From Candidatus Saccharimonadales bacterium (GTDB lineage Bacteria; Patescibacteriota; Saccharimonadia; UBA4664; SCTI01), in assembly GCA_030150485.1 (NCBI GenBank), contig JASLFZ010000064.1, positions 1-38,233 of the forward strand: DNA of 38,233 nt, in the 5' to 3' direction. The position numbers and the translations under genes are program-made. Positions within the stretch are counted from its first letter, which is position 1. Every line of letters begins with the position of its first letter. Positions 15,067 to 22,131 of the stretch are shown here, in pieces. The notes beneath the pieces were generated by a model. The model was not told the DNA's origin. It ran no database searches and worked only from the letters and a program-made list of their open reading frames with translations.

Positions 15067-15368
15067 ACCTTAACTTCAGCATCAACTTTAACCCCACCGC
15101 TGCCCGTAAGCTTATAGCACGCTATTATCGCGTAGTGATTGGCTTTGCGGTCTTAGTACTGGTCGGATTTACCGGTTATCAACTAAGCCGTGTTGTCGCC
15201 GTGCAGCCCGATGCTGCCTACCTAACGATCCAAGAGCAAACCGTCAGAACCCCCAGCCTGCGCTCCAGCAAAACCGTGCTCTTACAGCTCCAAAAACTTC
15301 AATCGGCCGGTAGTACCACCAATCCGGTTACCGTAGGCAAGCAAGATCCCTTCTCGCTCAGCAACTAG
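15063..15368 (+). CDS. Small single-pass membrane protein at the end of the pilM-N-O unit
   Basis: This 101-residue product has a basic N-terminus, one membrane helix (about 24-43, VVIGFAVLVLVGFTGYQL) and a polar extracellular tail of about 55 residues ending KQDPFSLSN. It overlaps pilO by ATGA and is the last gene of the pilus locus, the place where PilP lies in diderm systems. It lacks the lipoprotein signal and beta domain of PilP, which binds the secretin. A secretin would not be expected in a monoderm CPR cell. The KQDPF motif resembles the linker of PilP/GspC-type proteins only loosely. Function is unassigned. Its TAG lies within the CTAG shared with the convergent gene. Confidence 0.75.
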   Translation: MNLNFSINFNPTAARKLIARYYRVVIGFAVLVLVGFTGYQLSRVVAVQPDAAYLTIQEQTVRTPSLRSSKTVLLQLQKLQSAGSTTNPVTVGKQDPFSLSN

Positions 15369-15901
15369 CCTTCGGTCGGCACACCTTCGCCAATTGCCCG
15401 CTTGTGGCAGCTCATAATGCGCCCGGCCAGCGCTCTGGGGTTGGCCGCCTGGCGAAACACGAAGTTTTCTTCTTCACCAGCGGTCTCAATGGTAACGTCG
15501 CCAAAGTCTAACATGCTAGCCAGGATACCATCCTGTGAGGCCGAAACATCTTGCAAGCGCTCCAAGCTAAACTGCGAAACCTTGCGGCTAAACAAGCTGT
15601 TTTGGGTAACTTGATAGAGGTTTTTATCGGTCATGATAAGTCGGTTTTGGCGATAAATTACTAAGCTGATGTACGCCAGAAGGACGCCAAGTGCTAGGAG
15701 TGCGAGCAGTGCCACCACCGCTACCGGCATAGCGTTGGCCTGCTGAAGCTTATAGCCATCACGACCCAAAAAATAAAATCCGATTATAGCTACGAGGCTT
15801 ATGACTAAGAATGAGCTCATTAGTGGCACCACATTGATCCAATGCCGCCTTACCACCTCAACCACCGTTTCGTCCGCACCGATAATGTCTGCTCCGTCCA
15901 T
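15365..15901 (-). CDS. PH-domain (bPH2/YdbS-like) membrane protein
   Basis: The 178 residues hold two membrane helices (about 25-45 and 60-84), followed by a bacterial PH-like domain. Its pattern is YRQNRLIMTDKNLYQVTQNSLFSRKVSQFSLERLQDVS, then LDFGDVTIETAGEEENFVF, with the conserved tail NPRALAGRIM. The family (DUF304) is widespread, and its biochemical role is not established. GGAGG precedes ATG 15901 and a TATAAT box lies at 15922-15927. It converges on the pilus locus, and the two stop codons share the CTAG at 15365-15368 with no terminator between. Confidence 0.85.
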   Translation of the reverse strand: MDGADIIGADETVVEVVRRHWINVVPLMSSFLVISLVAIIGFYFLGRDGYKLQQANAMPVAVVALLALLALGVLLAYISLVIYRQNRLIMTDKNLYQVTQNSLFSRKVSQFSLERLQDVSASQDGILASMLDFGDVTIETAGEEENFVFRQAANPRALAGRIMSCHKRAIGEGVPTEG

Positions 15902-15921
15902 GCGTCCTCCGTTTTGCTGGT

Positions 15922-15927
15922 ATTATA
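15922..15927 (-). promoter_or_regulatory. -10 box of the PH-domain gene
   Basis: A perfect TATAAT on the minus strand lies 20 nt upstream of ATG 15901, overlapping the stop of the preceding gene. The resulting short leader includes the GGAGG site. Confidence 0.55.
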
Positions 15928-16381
15928 CACGTTCTTTCGCGGCCTGAAGCCATTTTTCAACCTGAGCGTGCAGCTCATTGAGCCGGCTAATCGAAGCACT
16001 TAGTTCGTCGCGCTGCTGAAGCCAGACCGATTTGGCCAGCCGGGCCTTATGGGGCTGCACCGAAACTGTCGCACTACTGTCGGTTGTTGGATACGCTCCG
16101 CTCAAATCAGGATTACGCGCGACCATAAACCGTCGCCGATGAAGATGCCGCGTCACAACTTGATAGCGCTGTGTCGTGAGCGTGACCCAAAAACCCTGAA
16201 CCTCCCAGCGATACCGGATCTCATCGACTCCGTCCTTCTGCAGCACACTCAGGCTCGTGGGCGGTGCGCCTTCCAGCAGTGCGTCCTCTAGGTAAGCCTC
16301 GGCGGCATCGTAGCACCGGGGCAGCTGCAGCTCGTAGGTCGTCTCCCCCACCTTAACTGCACGATACAACACCGTTTTCAT
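15923..16381 (-). CDS. Hypothetical protein downstream of ruvB
   Basis: I do not recognise this 152-residue protein. It begins KTVLYRAVKVGETTYEL, has a mixed alpha/beta middle rich in Arg and aromatic residues (RYRWEVQGFWVTL, RHLHRRRFMVARNP) and ends in a probable helix or coiled coil (about 118-150, RDELSASISRLNELHAQ). No signal peptide or membrane segment is visible, so it is probably cytoplasmic. Its ATG overlaps the ruvB stop by 4 nt, so it is translated with ruvB. That link to recombination is contextual only. Codon use looks like its neighbours. Confidence 0.65.
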   Translation of the reverse strand: MKTVLYRAVKVGETTYELQLPRCYDAAEAYLEDALLEGAPPTSLSVLQKDGVDEIRYRWEVQGFWVTLTTQRYQVVTRHLHRRRFMVARNPDLSGAYPTTDSSATVSVQPHKARLAKSVWLQQRDELSASISRLNELHAQVEKWLQAAKERV

Positions 16382-17415
16382 ACCAGCCGCTGTTGGGCCT
16401 CGGCAGGGTCGGGAGGCGGCTCCACACCCAAATGGAGGTAGGCTTTTGGCGTTACCTTGCGGCCACGATGAGTCCGCTCCAGCATGCCGATCTGCATCAG
16501 GTAAGGCTCATACACGTCCTCAATGGTGGTCTGCTCCTCACTGGTGAGCGCGGCAAGTGTCGCCAGCCCAACCGGGCCGCCGCGGTAGTTATCGATAATA
16601 GCCGCTAGCAAGCGGCGGTCAGCGGCGTCCAGCCCCAACGCATCAATCTCGAGCATCTCCAGCGCTTGCCGCGCGACCTTTGCGGTTACGTTGCCATCGT
16701 GCCGCACCTCGGCAAAGTCGCGCACTCGTTTCAGTAACCGGTTGGCAATTCTCGGCGTCAGCCGGCTGCGGAGCGCGATCTCTTTAGCGGCCTCTGTCTC
16801 AATGCTAATCCCTAAAATCCGGGCACTGCGCTGCAAAACCTGTACCATCTCGTCTAAGCTGTAAAACTCCAGCCGGTGCACCATGCCAAACCGATCGCGA
16901 AACGGCGCCCCCAGCGCCCCCGCTCTCGTGGTCGCCCCAATAATAGTGAACTTCGGCAGATCCAGCCGCATGCTTTTGGCGCTCGGCCCCTTGCCCAGCA
17001 TGATGTCGATAGCGTAGTCCTCCATCGCTGGGTACAACACCTCTTCTACCGTTTTAGGTAGCCGGTGGATCTCGTCGACAAACAAAATATCACCATCTTG
17101 AAGGTTAGTCAGAATCGAGGCCAAATCACCTGCCCGCTCAATTGCCGGCCCCGAGGTCACCCGTAAGTTTGTCCGCATTTCGGCCGCAATCACGCCGGCC
17201 ATGGTCGTCTTTCCGAGGCCTGGCGGTCCGTACAGCAAAATGTGGTCAACCGGTTCGGTCCGCGCCTGGGCCGCCTGAATCGCCAGCTGCAACGTATCCT
17301 TTAAGAGCTGCTGACCCACATAGGAGGCAAACGACCTCGGCCGCAGCGTCTCTTCCAACTGCTGCTCTACTGGATCGTTAGTCTCTTCGGCCGCTACCGT
17401 AACGCGTTCAATCAT
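16378..17415 (-). CDS. ruvB: Holliday junction branch-migration ATPase RuvB
   Basis: The 345 residues match RuvB in length. The LRPRSFASYVGQ opening is followed by Walker A GPPGLGKTT, Walker B LFVDEIHRL, sensor-1 IIGATTRAG, the PFRDRFG arginine-finger region, and the C-terminal winged helix with YLMQIGMLERTHRGRK. RuvB hexamers drive branch migration with RuvA. The conserved RSRGTPRIANRL block reads RSRLTPRIANRL, with Leu replacing a Gly that is nearly invariant near sensor 2. The rest is intact, so activity is likely. The start has a -10 box 6 nt upstream (leaderless type) and no Shine-Dalgarno. The next gene overlaps by ATGA. Confidence 0.96.
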   Translation of the reverse strand: MIERVTVAAEETNDPVEQQLEETLRPRSFASYVGQQLLKDTLQLAIQAAQARTEPVDHILLYGPPGLGKTTMAGVIAAEMRTNLRVTSGPAIERAGDLASILTNLQDGDILFVDEIHRLPKTVEEVLYPAMEDYAIDIMLGKGPSAKSMRLDLPKFTIIGATTRAGALGAPFRDRFGMVHRLEFYSLDEMVQVLQRSARILGISIETEAAKEIALRSRLTPRIANRLLKRVRDFAEVRHDGNVTAKVARQALEMLEIDALGLDAADRRLLAAIIDNYRGGPVGLATLAALTSEEQTTIEDVYEPYLMQIGMLERTHRGRKVTPKAYLHLGVEPPPDPAEAQQRLV

Positions 17416-17421
17416 GACTCT

Positions 17422-17430
17422 ATTTTAACA
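17422..17430 (-). promoter_or_regulatory. Extended -10 promoter giving a leaderless ruvB mRNA
   Basis: On the minus strand, TGT plus TAAAAT (17422-17427) ends exactly 6 nt before ATG 17415, so transcription would start at the start codon. The same arrangement, with almost the same spacer AGAGNC, precedes ruvA. Confidence 0.65.
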
Positions 17431-17463
17431 CCTGACCGAGATAATGCGAACAAAAGGCGAAAG

Positions 17464-18039
17464 CTAGCTTACCTGCTTTAACGCCGCTTTTACCCTGGCC
17501 TGCTCCTCGGTAATGTCAGCGGGAATTCTGGCAACCGCTTCCGCCGCCTGCATGGTCGTATAGCCGAGCCCAATCAGAGCCTGGTAGGCTGGGTCGCCGC
17601 CCGTCGGTGCGGAGCCGCCGCCCTGATCTACCAAGCCAGGAACCTCCACCTTTCCTTTTAGCTCCACCATAATTCGCTCGGCGGTTTTTTTGCCGACACC
17701 CGCCACGCCTTTGAATACGTCCGCATCGCCACTCGCAATGGCCTGCTGCAACTGAGGCAAACTAGCCGCGCTTAAAATACCGAGCGCTACCTTTGGCCCG
17801 ACACCACTGATGCTGAGCAGCTGCTGGAAAAACCGCTTGCTCGGCAGGTTACTGAACCCGTACAGGTCGTGGGCGTCCTCCCGGATATGCTCGTAAATAT
17901 GCAGGCTGGTTTCCTCGCCAGTCAGCGCGCTACCATAATCGGCGGCGGCCACAATCACGGCATAGCCGACGCCGCCAACATCCAATACCAATCCGTTACT
18001 ATCTTTGCCGAGCACCACTCCACGTAGTTGAGCAATCAT
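17464..18039 (-). CDS. ruvA: Holliday junction-binding protein RuvA
   Basis: This 191-residue protein has the three RuvA domains: an OB fold (1-62, starting MIAQLRGVVLGKDSNGLVLDVGGVGYAV), two helix-hairpin-helix motifs (LLSISGVGPKVALGIL and GVAGVGKKTAERIMVELKGK, about 70-130), and a C-terminal domain III (about 145-190, GDPAYQALIGLGYTTMQAAEAV) that regulates RuvB. A Gly/Ser/Pro linker joins them. It binds four-way junctions as a tetramer and loads RuvB. Its own leaderless-type promoter lies at 18046-18054, so it need not depend on ruvC. ruvB follows after 48 nt with a separate promoter. Confidence 0.96.
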   Translation of the reverse strand: MIAQLRGVVLGKDSNGLVLDVGGVGYAVIVAAADYGSALTGEETSLHIYEHIREDAHDLYGFSNLPSKRFFQQLLSISGVGPKVALGILSAASLPQLQQAIASGDADVFKGVAGVGKKTAERIMVELKGKVEVPGLVDQGGGSAPTGGDPAYQALIGLGYTTMQAAEAVARIPADITEEQARVKAALKQVS

Positions 18040-18045
18040 GCCTCT

Positions 18046-18054
18046 ATTGTATCA
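18046..18054 (-). promoter_or_regulatory. Extended -10 promoter giving a leaderless ruvA mRNA
   Basis: On the minus strand, TGA plus TACAAT (18046-18051) ends 6 nt before ATG 18039. The 18-nt block from TG to the start codon differs from the ruvB one at only a few positions, which argues that the layout is deliberate. Confidence 0.65.
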
Positions 18055-18068
18055 GGTACTGGGGAGCC

Positions 18069-18551
18069 CTACTGAGCCACCCCAACCCCTTGGTTCGCGT
18101 GGGTAATCGCAATGGCAAGCCCGTCGGCGGCGTCATCCGGTTTGGGAATGCCGTCGAGGCCTAAAATCATCTTCACCATCTCTTGGACCTGTTTCTTATC
18201 GGCCTTCCCATACCCCGTCACCGCCTGCTTTACCTGAAGTGGGGTGTATTCTCCGATTGGCAGGTTGTACTCCGATGCGGCCAGCAGCACCACGCCGCGA
18301 GCCTGGCCAACGCTAATGGCGGTGGTGACGTTGGTCGCAAAATAGAGCAGCTCGATCGCCATACAATCTGGTTTATGGTGCGCGATTATTTCGTTGAGGC
18401 CAGCGTAAATTTCACTGAGACGGGCTGGCATGGCGTGTTCCGGCGGTGTCAAAATCACACCCGCATCAACAAACTTGAGCTTTCCGCCTAGCTTAGTAAT
18501 GACGCCGAACCCGGTTGTAGCGGTGCCGGGGTCGATGCCCAGGATTTTCAC
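18069..18551 (-). CDS. ruvC: Crossover junction endodeoxyribonuclease RuvC
   Basis: The 160 residues show the RNase H-like resolvase with all four acidic residues in place: Asp7 in LGIDPGTATTGFGV, Glu67 in the AIELLYFATNVTTAI block, and the pair in KPDDAADGLAIAITH near the C-terminus. The junction-binding segment EYTPLQVKQAVTGYGKADK is intact. RuvC cuts Holliday junctions symmetrically after RuvAB migration. The start overlaps the yebC stop by 4 nt (ATGA), so it is translated from the yebC mRNA. A 29-nt gap with the ruvA promoter follows. Confidence 0.96.
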   Translation of the reverse strand: MKILGIDPGTATTGFGVITKLGGKLKFVDAGVILTPPEHAMPARLSEIYAGLNEIIAHHKPDCMAIELLYFATNVTTAISVGQARGVVLLAASEYNLPIGEYTPLQVKQAVTGYGKADKKQVQEMVKMILGLDGIPKPDDAADGLAIAITHANQGVGVAQ

Positions 18552-19294
18552 GCCGTCAGCTGCTCGGCTAACTCGTCGCTTAAATCAAAGTTGGCATGCG
18601 TGGCCGTGACGTCATCCATATCGTCAAGCGCGTCCATTAAGCGTAGCAACTGGCCAGCAACCTTAAGGTCTTCAATCACGATCGTCGTCTTAGGCACGTA
18701 GGCGAGCTCCGAGGACTCCACCGCGTAGCCAGCTGCTGTCAACTTGGTCTGCACCGCGTTAAGCTGGTTTGCAACGGTGTAAACGACCAGTTCATCATTA
18801 TCAACTTCCACGTCATCGGCGCCAGCCTCAATGGCGTCCAGCGTTGCTACCTCGATATCATCGGGACGCAAACGAATAACCCCTTTTTGATCAAACTGAT
18901 ACGCCACCGAACCGGCATCGGCCATTCGGCCACCGCTCTTACCCAGGGCCGTCCGCACATCCGGACCGGTACGGTTGCGGTTATCGGTTGCCGTCTCGAT
19001 AATAATAGCCGCTCCGCCAGGACCGTATCCCTCGTAGGTGATCTCCTCAATCTGATCGCCACCCAACTGGCCGGAACCACGCTTAATCGAGCGCTCGATG
19101 TTTGCCGCCGGCATGTTGGCGGCCTTGGCCTTTTGGATCGCTAGACGCAACGAAAAATTGGTGTCGGCATCGGGGCCACCCTTTTTAGCCGCTAGTGCAA
19201 TGGCGTTAGCAAGCTTGGTGAACGCCGCACCGCGCTTAGCATCGGCGGCCGCCTTTTGGTGCTTTATTGAGTGCCATTTTGAGTGTCCAGACAT
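18548..19294 (-). CDS. YebC/PmpR-family protein
   Basis: This 248-residue protein matches YebC in length and motifs. It opens SGHSKWHSIKHQKAAADAKR, continues with FSLRLAIQKAKAANMP and ITYEGYGPGGAAIIIE, and has an acidic C-terminal domain. YebC proteins are broadly conserved. They were first described as transcription regulators, and later work links some to easing ribosome stalls at polyproline stretches. The order yebC-ruvC-ruvA-ruvB is common across bacteria. A GGAG-like ribosome site precedes ATG 19294, and TATAAT at 19329-19334 gives a leader of about 30 nt. Confidence 0.94.
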   Translation of the reverse strand: MSGHSKWHSIKHQKAAADAKRGAAFTKLANAIALAAKKGGPDADTNFSLRLAIQKAKAANMPAANIERSIKRGSGQLGGDQIEEITYEGYGPGGAAIIIETATDNRNRTGPDVRTALGKSGGRMADAGSVAYQFDQKGVIRLRPDDIEVATLDAIEAGADDVEVDNDELVVYTVANQLNAVQTKLTAAGYAVESSELAYVPKTTIVIEDLKVAGQLLRLMDALDDMDDVTATHANFDLSDELAEQLTA

Positions 19295-19328
19295 GTAGTT
19301 TCTCCGCTTGGGCAGGGTTAATAACTAC

Positions 19329-19334
19329 ATTATA
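19329..19334 (-). promoter_or_regulatory. -10 box of the yebC-ruvC unit
   Basis: Perfect TATAAT on the minus strand, 34 nt upstream of ATG 19294. A weak TTCATA sits 16 nt further upstream as a possible -35. It lies in the 45-bp gap after the comEC stop, so yebC is transcribed independently of comEC. Confidence 0.55.
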
Positions 19335-19339
19335 TCCTT

Positions 19340-20770
19340 TTAATCAGATATATGAAGGTGCCTCGAGGTCTCTAGCGAAGCAGCCTGGGGACTTTTGGCC
19401 GTCCGGTGCAGTACGATAACACCCGCCCCAATAAGTCCGTACATACCTGCCACCATTCCGGGGCTCGCGCTCAGGCTCAAATTAGCATGCGGCCAGCCAG
19501 CAAACCATTGAATCAGTCCGATCATGAGCCCCAAAAGACCGGCCGCCGGAAGAGCTGCCCACCCGGCTAATATGGGAAAAGCTATAGCAGCGCCGCCAGC
19601 CACAAAGCTGAGCAACATAGCCAGTGGCACCAACGGCAAGATAATCGCGTTGGTGAGCGGCGCAATAACCGAAAAATTACCAAACACCCCCAAAATTAAA
19701 GGGGCGGTTATGATTTGGGCGGCCAGTGACTCCACCAGGAGTAGCTTCAGCATTGTGGGCCGCTTAACAAATCGCCGCTCAAGCAGGGGCGCTAGCACGA
19801 CAATGCCCAGAAAAGCCAAAAAAGATAGCTGCCAACCGGCGTCATGCAATAAATAGGTGGGCCTCCAAGCGACCGTCAGCGCAGCCGGCAGCGCTACCAG
19901 CGTTAATGGCTTGGCTTCGTAGCCGTAGTAGGCCACCAGGAGCCCCAACGTGGAGACCATCGCCGCCCGCACAATTGACGCCCCAAACCCCGCCACCAGC
20001 ATAAATCCAAAAATCAGCCAGAGGCTCAGGGCGGTTATGGTGAAGGTTGATACGTGCGCCAGCAGGCGCCGGGCAGCCTGGATGATAATGGTGAGATTGT
20101 AACCAGAAACCGCAATGAGGTGAGACAGCCCCACCACATTAAGCGTCTGCTGCAACGGCTTATCAATCATTGCCCGCACCCCTACGAGCAGCCCCAAGCC
20201 AAACCCCGATAATGGCTCGGGCAGCGTCGCGCGCATGCCGGTAAAGAACCGCTGTCGCCACTGCTCCAGCCAACTCGTATGAGCCGACACTACTACCGTG
20301 GGCGCAAACGCAAGCTCGGCCGGAACCGACCCCACTCCGGGTGCCAGCTTGCCCGTCGCCTCCACTCTATACCCGCGCTGGAGCACCTTGTAGAAGGTTA
20401 GCACCTGCACGTTTTGGTGCATCGACCTGCCGTTTATTGTCACCTCTCCCAGGGTGAAGCTAACCTGATTTTTGGCATTAATGCTCGGGTCGTCACTCAC
20501 CACTCCCACCACCGTTACGGTATGCCCAAGCTGCGCCGCTAGCGGCGAATGGTCGAAGATGGTAGCTGCGCCGCGCCAAAGACCAAATGCCACTACAGCA
20601 AGAGCCATAAGCCCCAGGCGTAGGCGAAAAGCAATTAGGACTAGCGCCCCCAACAGTACCGTTACCACCCACGAAGTTGCGAGCCTTAACTGGCCAACCG
20701 CCACCCCCATCAGTAACGCTATCGTAAGAACAAGTATTTGGTTTGCTCTACCGCTCCGCCATATCTTCAT
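19340..20770 (-). CDS. comEC: ComEC/Rec2-family competence DNA channel (no metallo-beta-lactamase domain)
   Basis: The 476 residues start with two or three membrane helices and a soluble OB-like DUF4131 domain (about 80-165, VTVVGVVSDDPS). The Competence domain follows, with its hallmark GLSHLIAVSGYNLTIII (about 213-229) and about eight more membrane helices to near 460. ComEC transports single-stranded DNA across the membrane during transformation. The C-terminal metallo-beta-lactamase nuclease domain found in ComEC of Bacillus and others is missing, so any strand degradation would need another enzyme. The start codon lies inside a 29-nt near-palindrome (20765-20793), and no ribosome site is visible. 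It stands alone, 42 nt downstream of the redoxin gene, on the same strand. Confidence 0.9.
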   Translation of the reverse strand: MKIWRSGRANQILVLTIALLMGVAVGQLRLATSWVVTVLLGALVLIAFRLRLGLMALAVVAFGLWRGAATIFDHSPLAAQLGHTVTVVGVVSDDPSINAKNQVSFTLGEVTINGRSMHQNVQVLTFYKVLQRGYRVEATGKLAPGVGSVPAELAFAPTVVVSAHTSWLEQWRQRFFTGMRATLPEPLSGFGLGLLVGVRAMIDKPLQQTLNVVGLSHLIAVSGYNLTIIIQAARRLLAHVSTFTITALSLWLIFGFMLVAGFGASIVRAAMVSTLGLLVAYYGYEAKPLTLVALPAALTVAWRPTYLLHDAGWQLSFLAFLGIVVLAPLLERRFVKRPTMLKLLLVESLAAQIITAPLILGVFGNFSVIAPLTNAIILPLVPLAMLLSFVAGGAAIAFPILAGWAALPAAGLLGLMIGLIQWFAGWPHANLSLSASPGMVAGMYGLIGAGVIVLHRTAKSPQAASLETSRHLHISD

Positions 20771-20793
20771 ACTGCCAGTGTGGCAGGCTGAAG
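20765..20793. promoter_or_regulatory. Near-palindrome enclosing the comEC start codon
   Basis: CTTCA, TA, CTGCCA, GTG, TGGCAG, GC, TGAAG: 11 of the bases on each side pair, around a 3-nt loop and one 2-nt mismatch step. In the mRNA the comEC AUG (20768-20770) would lie in the outer part of the hairpin. A TATAAC box at 20793-20798 would start transcription at about the first base of the inner stem. It may throttle translation or bind a regulator. Confidence 0.45.
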
Positions 20794-20798
20794 TTATA
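20793..20798 (-). promoter_or_regulatory. Candidate -10 box of comEC
   Basis: TATAAC on the minus strand, 22 nt upstream of the comEC ATG, in the gap after the redoxin stop. The match is 5 of 6 and a -35 is not clear. Confidence 0.3.
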
Positions 20799-20812
20799 AA
20801 AAGATTAAATGG

Positions 20813-21073
20813 CTAGGCGGTAGGCTGCAAAGCCAAGATTGTATCGATAGCCTCTGGATCTACACCGATCACACCGTAGGCTTTGCCGTCAGCCGCCACG
20901 ATCTTGGTAACCGGCACACTACGCGTGCCGCTGATTGCAATTGATTCCTGCACTCGTTCCGGTTGCAGATCTAGCAGCACCTCTTCGTACTCCACTCCTT
21001 TATTAGCTAAGTGGTCCTTCACCTGCTTGCAGTACTTGCAGGTGGTTGTTGAAAAAACGGTAACCTGTGCCAT
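20813..21073 (-). CDS. NrdH-like glutaredoxin family protein
   Basis: The start is set at ATG 21073 because AAAGGAGGG lies just upstream. A longer frame from 21094 would add seven residues read from that ribosome site. The 86-residue product is a thioredoxin-fold redoxin with FSTTTCKYCK (active-site Cys12 and Cys15), a SVPVT cis-proline loop and a GVDPEAI-type C-terminal helix. Its place directly after nrdA-nrdB suggests it supplies electrons to the ribonucleotide reductase C-terminal cysteines, as NrdH does. The CKYC pair differs from the usual NrdH CxQC and is nearer to archaeal-type glutaredoxins. Confidence 0.85.
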   Translation of the reverse strand: MAQVTVFSTTTCKYCKQVKDHLANKGVEYEEVLLDLQPERVQESIAISGTRSVPVTKIVAADGKAYGVIGVDPEAIDTILALQPTA

Positions 21074-21083
21074 ATTCCCTCCT

Positions 21084-22118
21084 TTACCAATCAAGATTGC
21101 CGCCGGTTTGATACTCGGTGACAGTAGTCTCGAAAAAGTTTTTTTCTTTCTTTAAGTCGATAATCTCACTCATCCAAGGAAACGGATTCTGTGAACCATA
21201 CACTTTGGGCAAACGAATCCGCTCAAGGCGTCGATCAGCAATATACTCTAGGTACTGCCGAATCAGGTCCTCATTTAAGCCGAGCAGAGGCTCTGGCAAA
21301 CAATCCTTGGCGTACTGGTGCTCTAGCTCCACCGCCTTGACAATATTCTCGGTGATTTCTTTCTGGAAAGCTGCGGTCCAGACGCTCGGGTTCTCGTCCA
21401 CAATACTGTTAATCAGATCCGAGCCAAACGCTAGGTGAACCGACTCGTCGCGCAGAATATACTCAAACTGAGTCCCTACGCCAATCATGCGGTTTTGACG
21501 CTTAAAGGAAAGCATCATCACGAAACCGGCATAGAAGAAGATTCCCTCCATAATCACGTAGTAGCCCACTAGGTCGTGGACATATCGCTGAATGTTCTCC
21601 GGACTGTTCACCTTAAACTCGTCGCTGAAGATGCTTTTCGTCATATCGACCACGTAATCATCTTTGGCGGCAATATTAGGAATGGTAAGGTACATTGAGT
21701 AAACCTCGTCTGGGTCAAGCCCCAGTGAGTCGCAGCAGTAGATAAAGGTATCGGTGTGTACCGCCTCTTCATAAGCCTGGCGTAGCAAATACTGACGACA
21801 CTCCGGGTTGGTGAGATGGCGGTAAACCGCTAGCACGATATTGTTTGCAGTCAGACTCTCCGCGGTCGAAAAGAAGCCCATATTCCAGAGGATCAGCCGA
21901 CGCTCAGCATCGCTCAGACCGCCCGGCTTCTTCCACAGCTCAATATCATCTTGCATCGGCACCTCTTCAGGTGTCCAGTTGTTGGCCACCCCCTTGCGAT
22001 AGTGAGAGCGCGCCCAGTTGTACTTAATAGGCAAGATTTTGTTTGGATCGGTGCCAGATGCATTGAGTAGTGTTTTATGAACTGCCGCTACCGGCACTGA
22101 AGGTTTTTGTTGTTCCAT
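21084..22118 (-). CDS. nrdB: Ribonucleotide reductase small subunit, class Ic-type (NrdB)
   Basis: The 344-residue protein is a ferritin-like R2 subunit. Six metal ligands can be placed: Glu87 (GFFSTAES), Glu118 and His121 (YEEAVH), Glu191 (IMEGIFF), Glu225 and His228 (RDESVH). The position that holds the radical Tyr in class Ia is Phe125 (HTDTF). Chlamydia trachomatis R2, as I recall it, has Glu89, Glu120, His123, Phe127, Glu193, Glu227 and His230, a constant offset of two. Glu at the first ligand plus Phe at the radical site is the class Ic mark, where a Mn(IV)/Fe(III) centre replaces the tyrosyl radical. The C-terminal radical-path Tyr (VTEYQTGG) is kept. AAGGGGA precedes ATG 22118, 13 nt after nrdA. 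Confidence 0.95.
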   Translation of the reverse strand: MEQQKPSVPVAAVHKTLLNASGTDPNKILPIKYNWARSHYRKGVANNWTPEEVPMQDDIELWKKPGGLSDAERRLILWNMGFFSTAESLTANNIVLAVYRHLTNPECRQYLLRQAYEEAVHTDTFIYCCDSLGLDPDEVYSMYLTIPNIAAKDDYVVDMTKSIFSDEFKVNSPENIQRYVHDLVGYYVIMEGIFFYAGFVMMLSFKRQNRMIGVGTQFEYILRDESVHLAFGSDLINSIVDENPSVWTAAFQKEITENIVKAVELEHQYAKDCLPEPLLGLNEDLIRQYLEYIADRRLERIRLPKVYGSQNPFPWMSEIIDLKKEKNFFETTVTEYQTGGNLDW

Positions 22119-22131
22119 AGATTTCCCCTTA

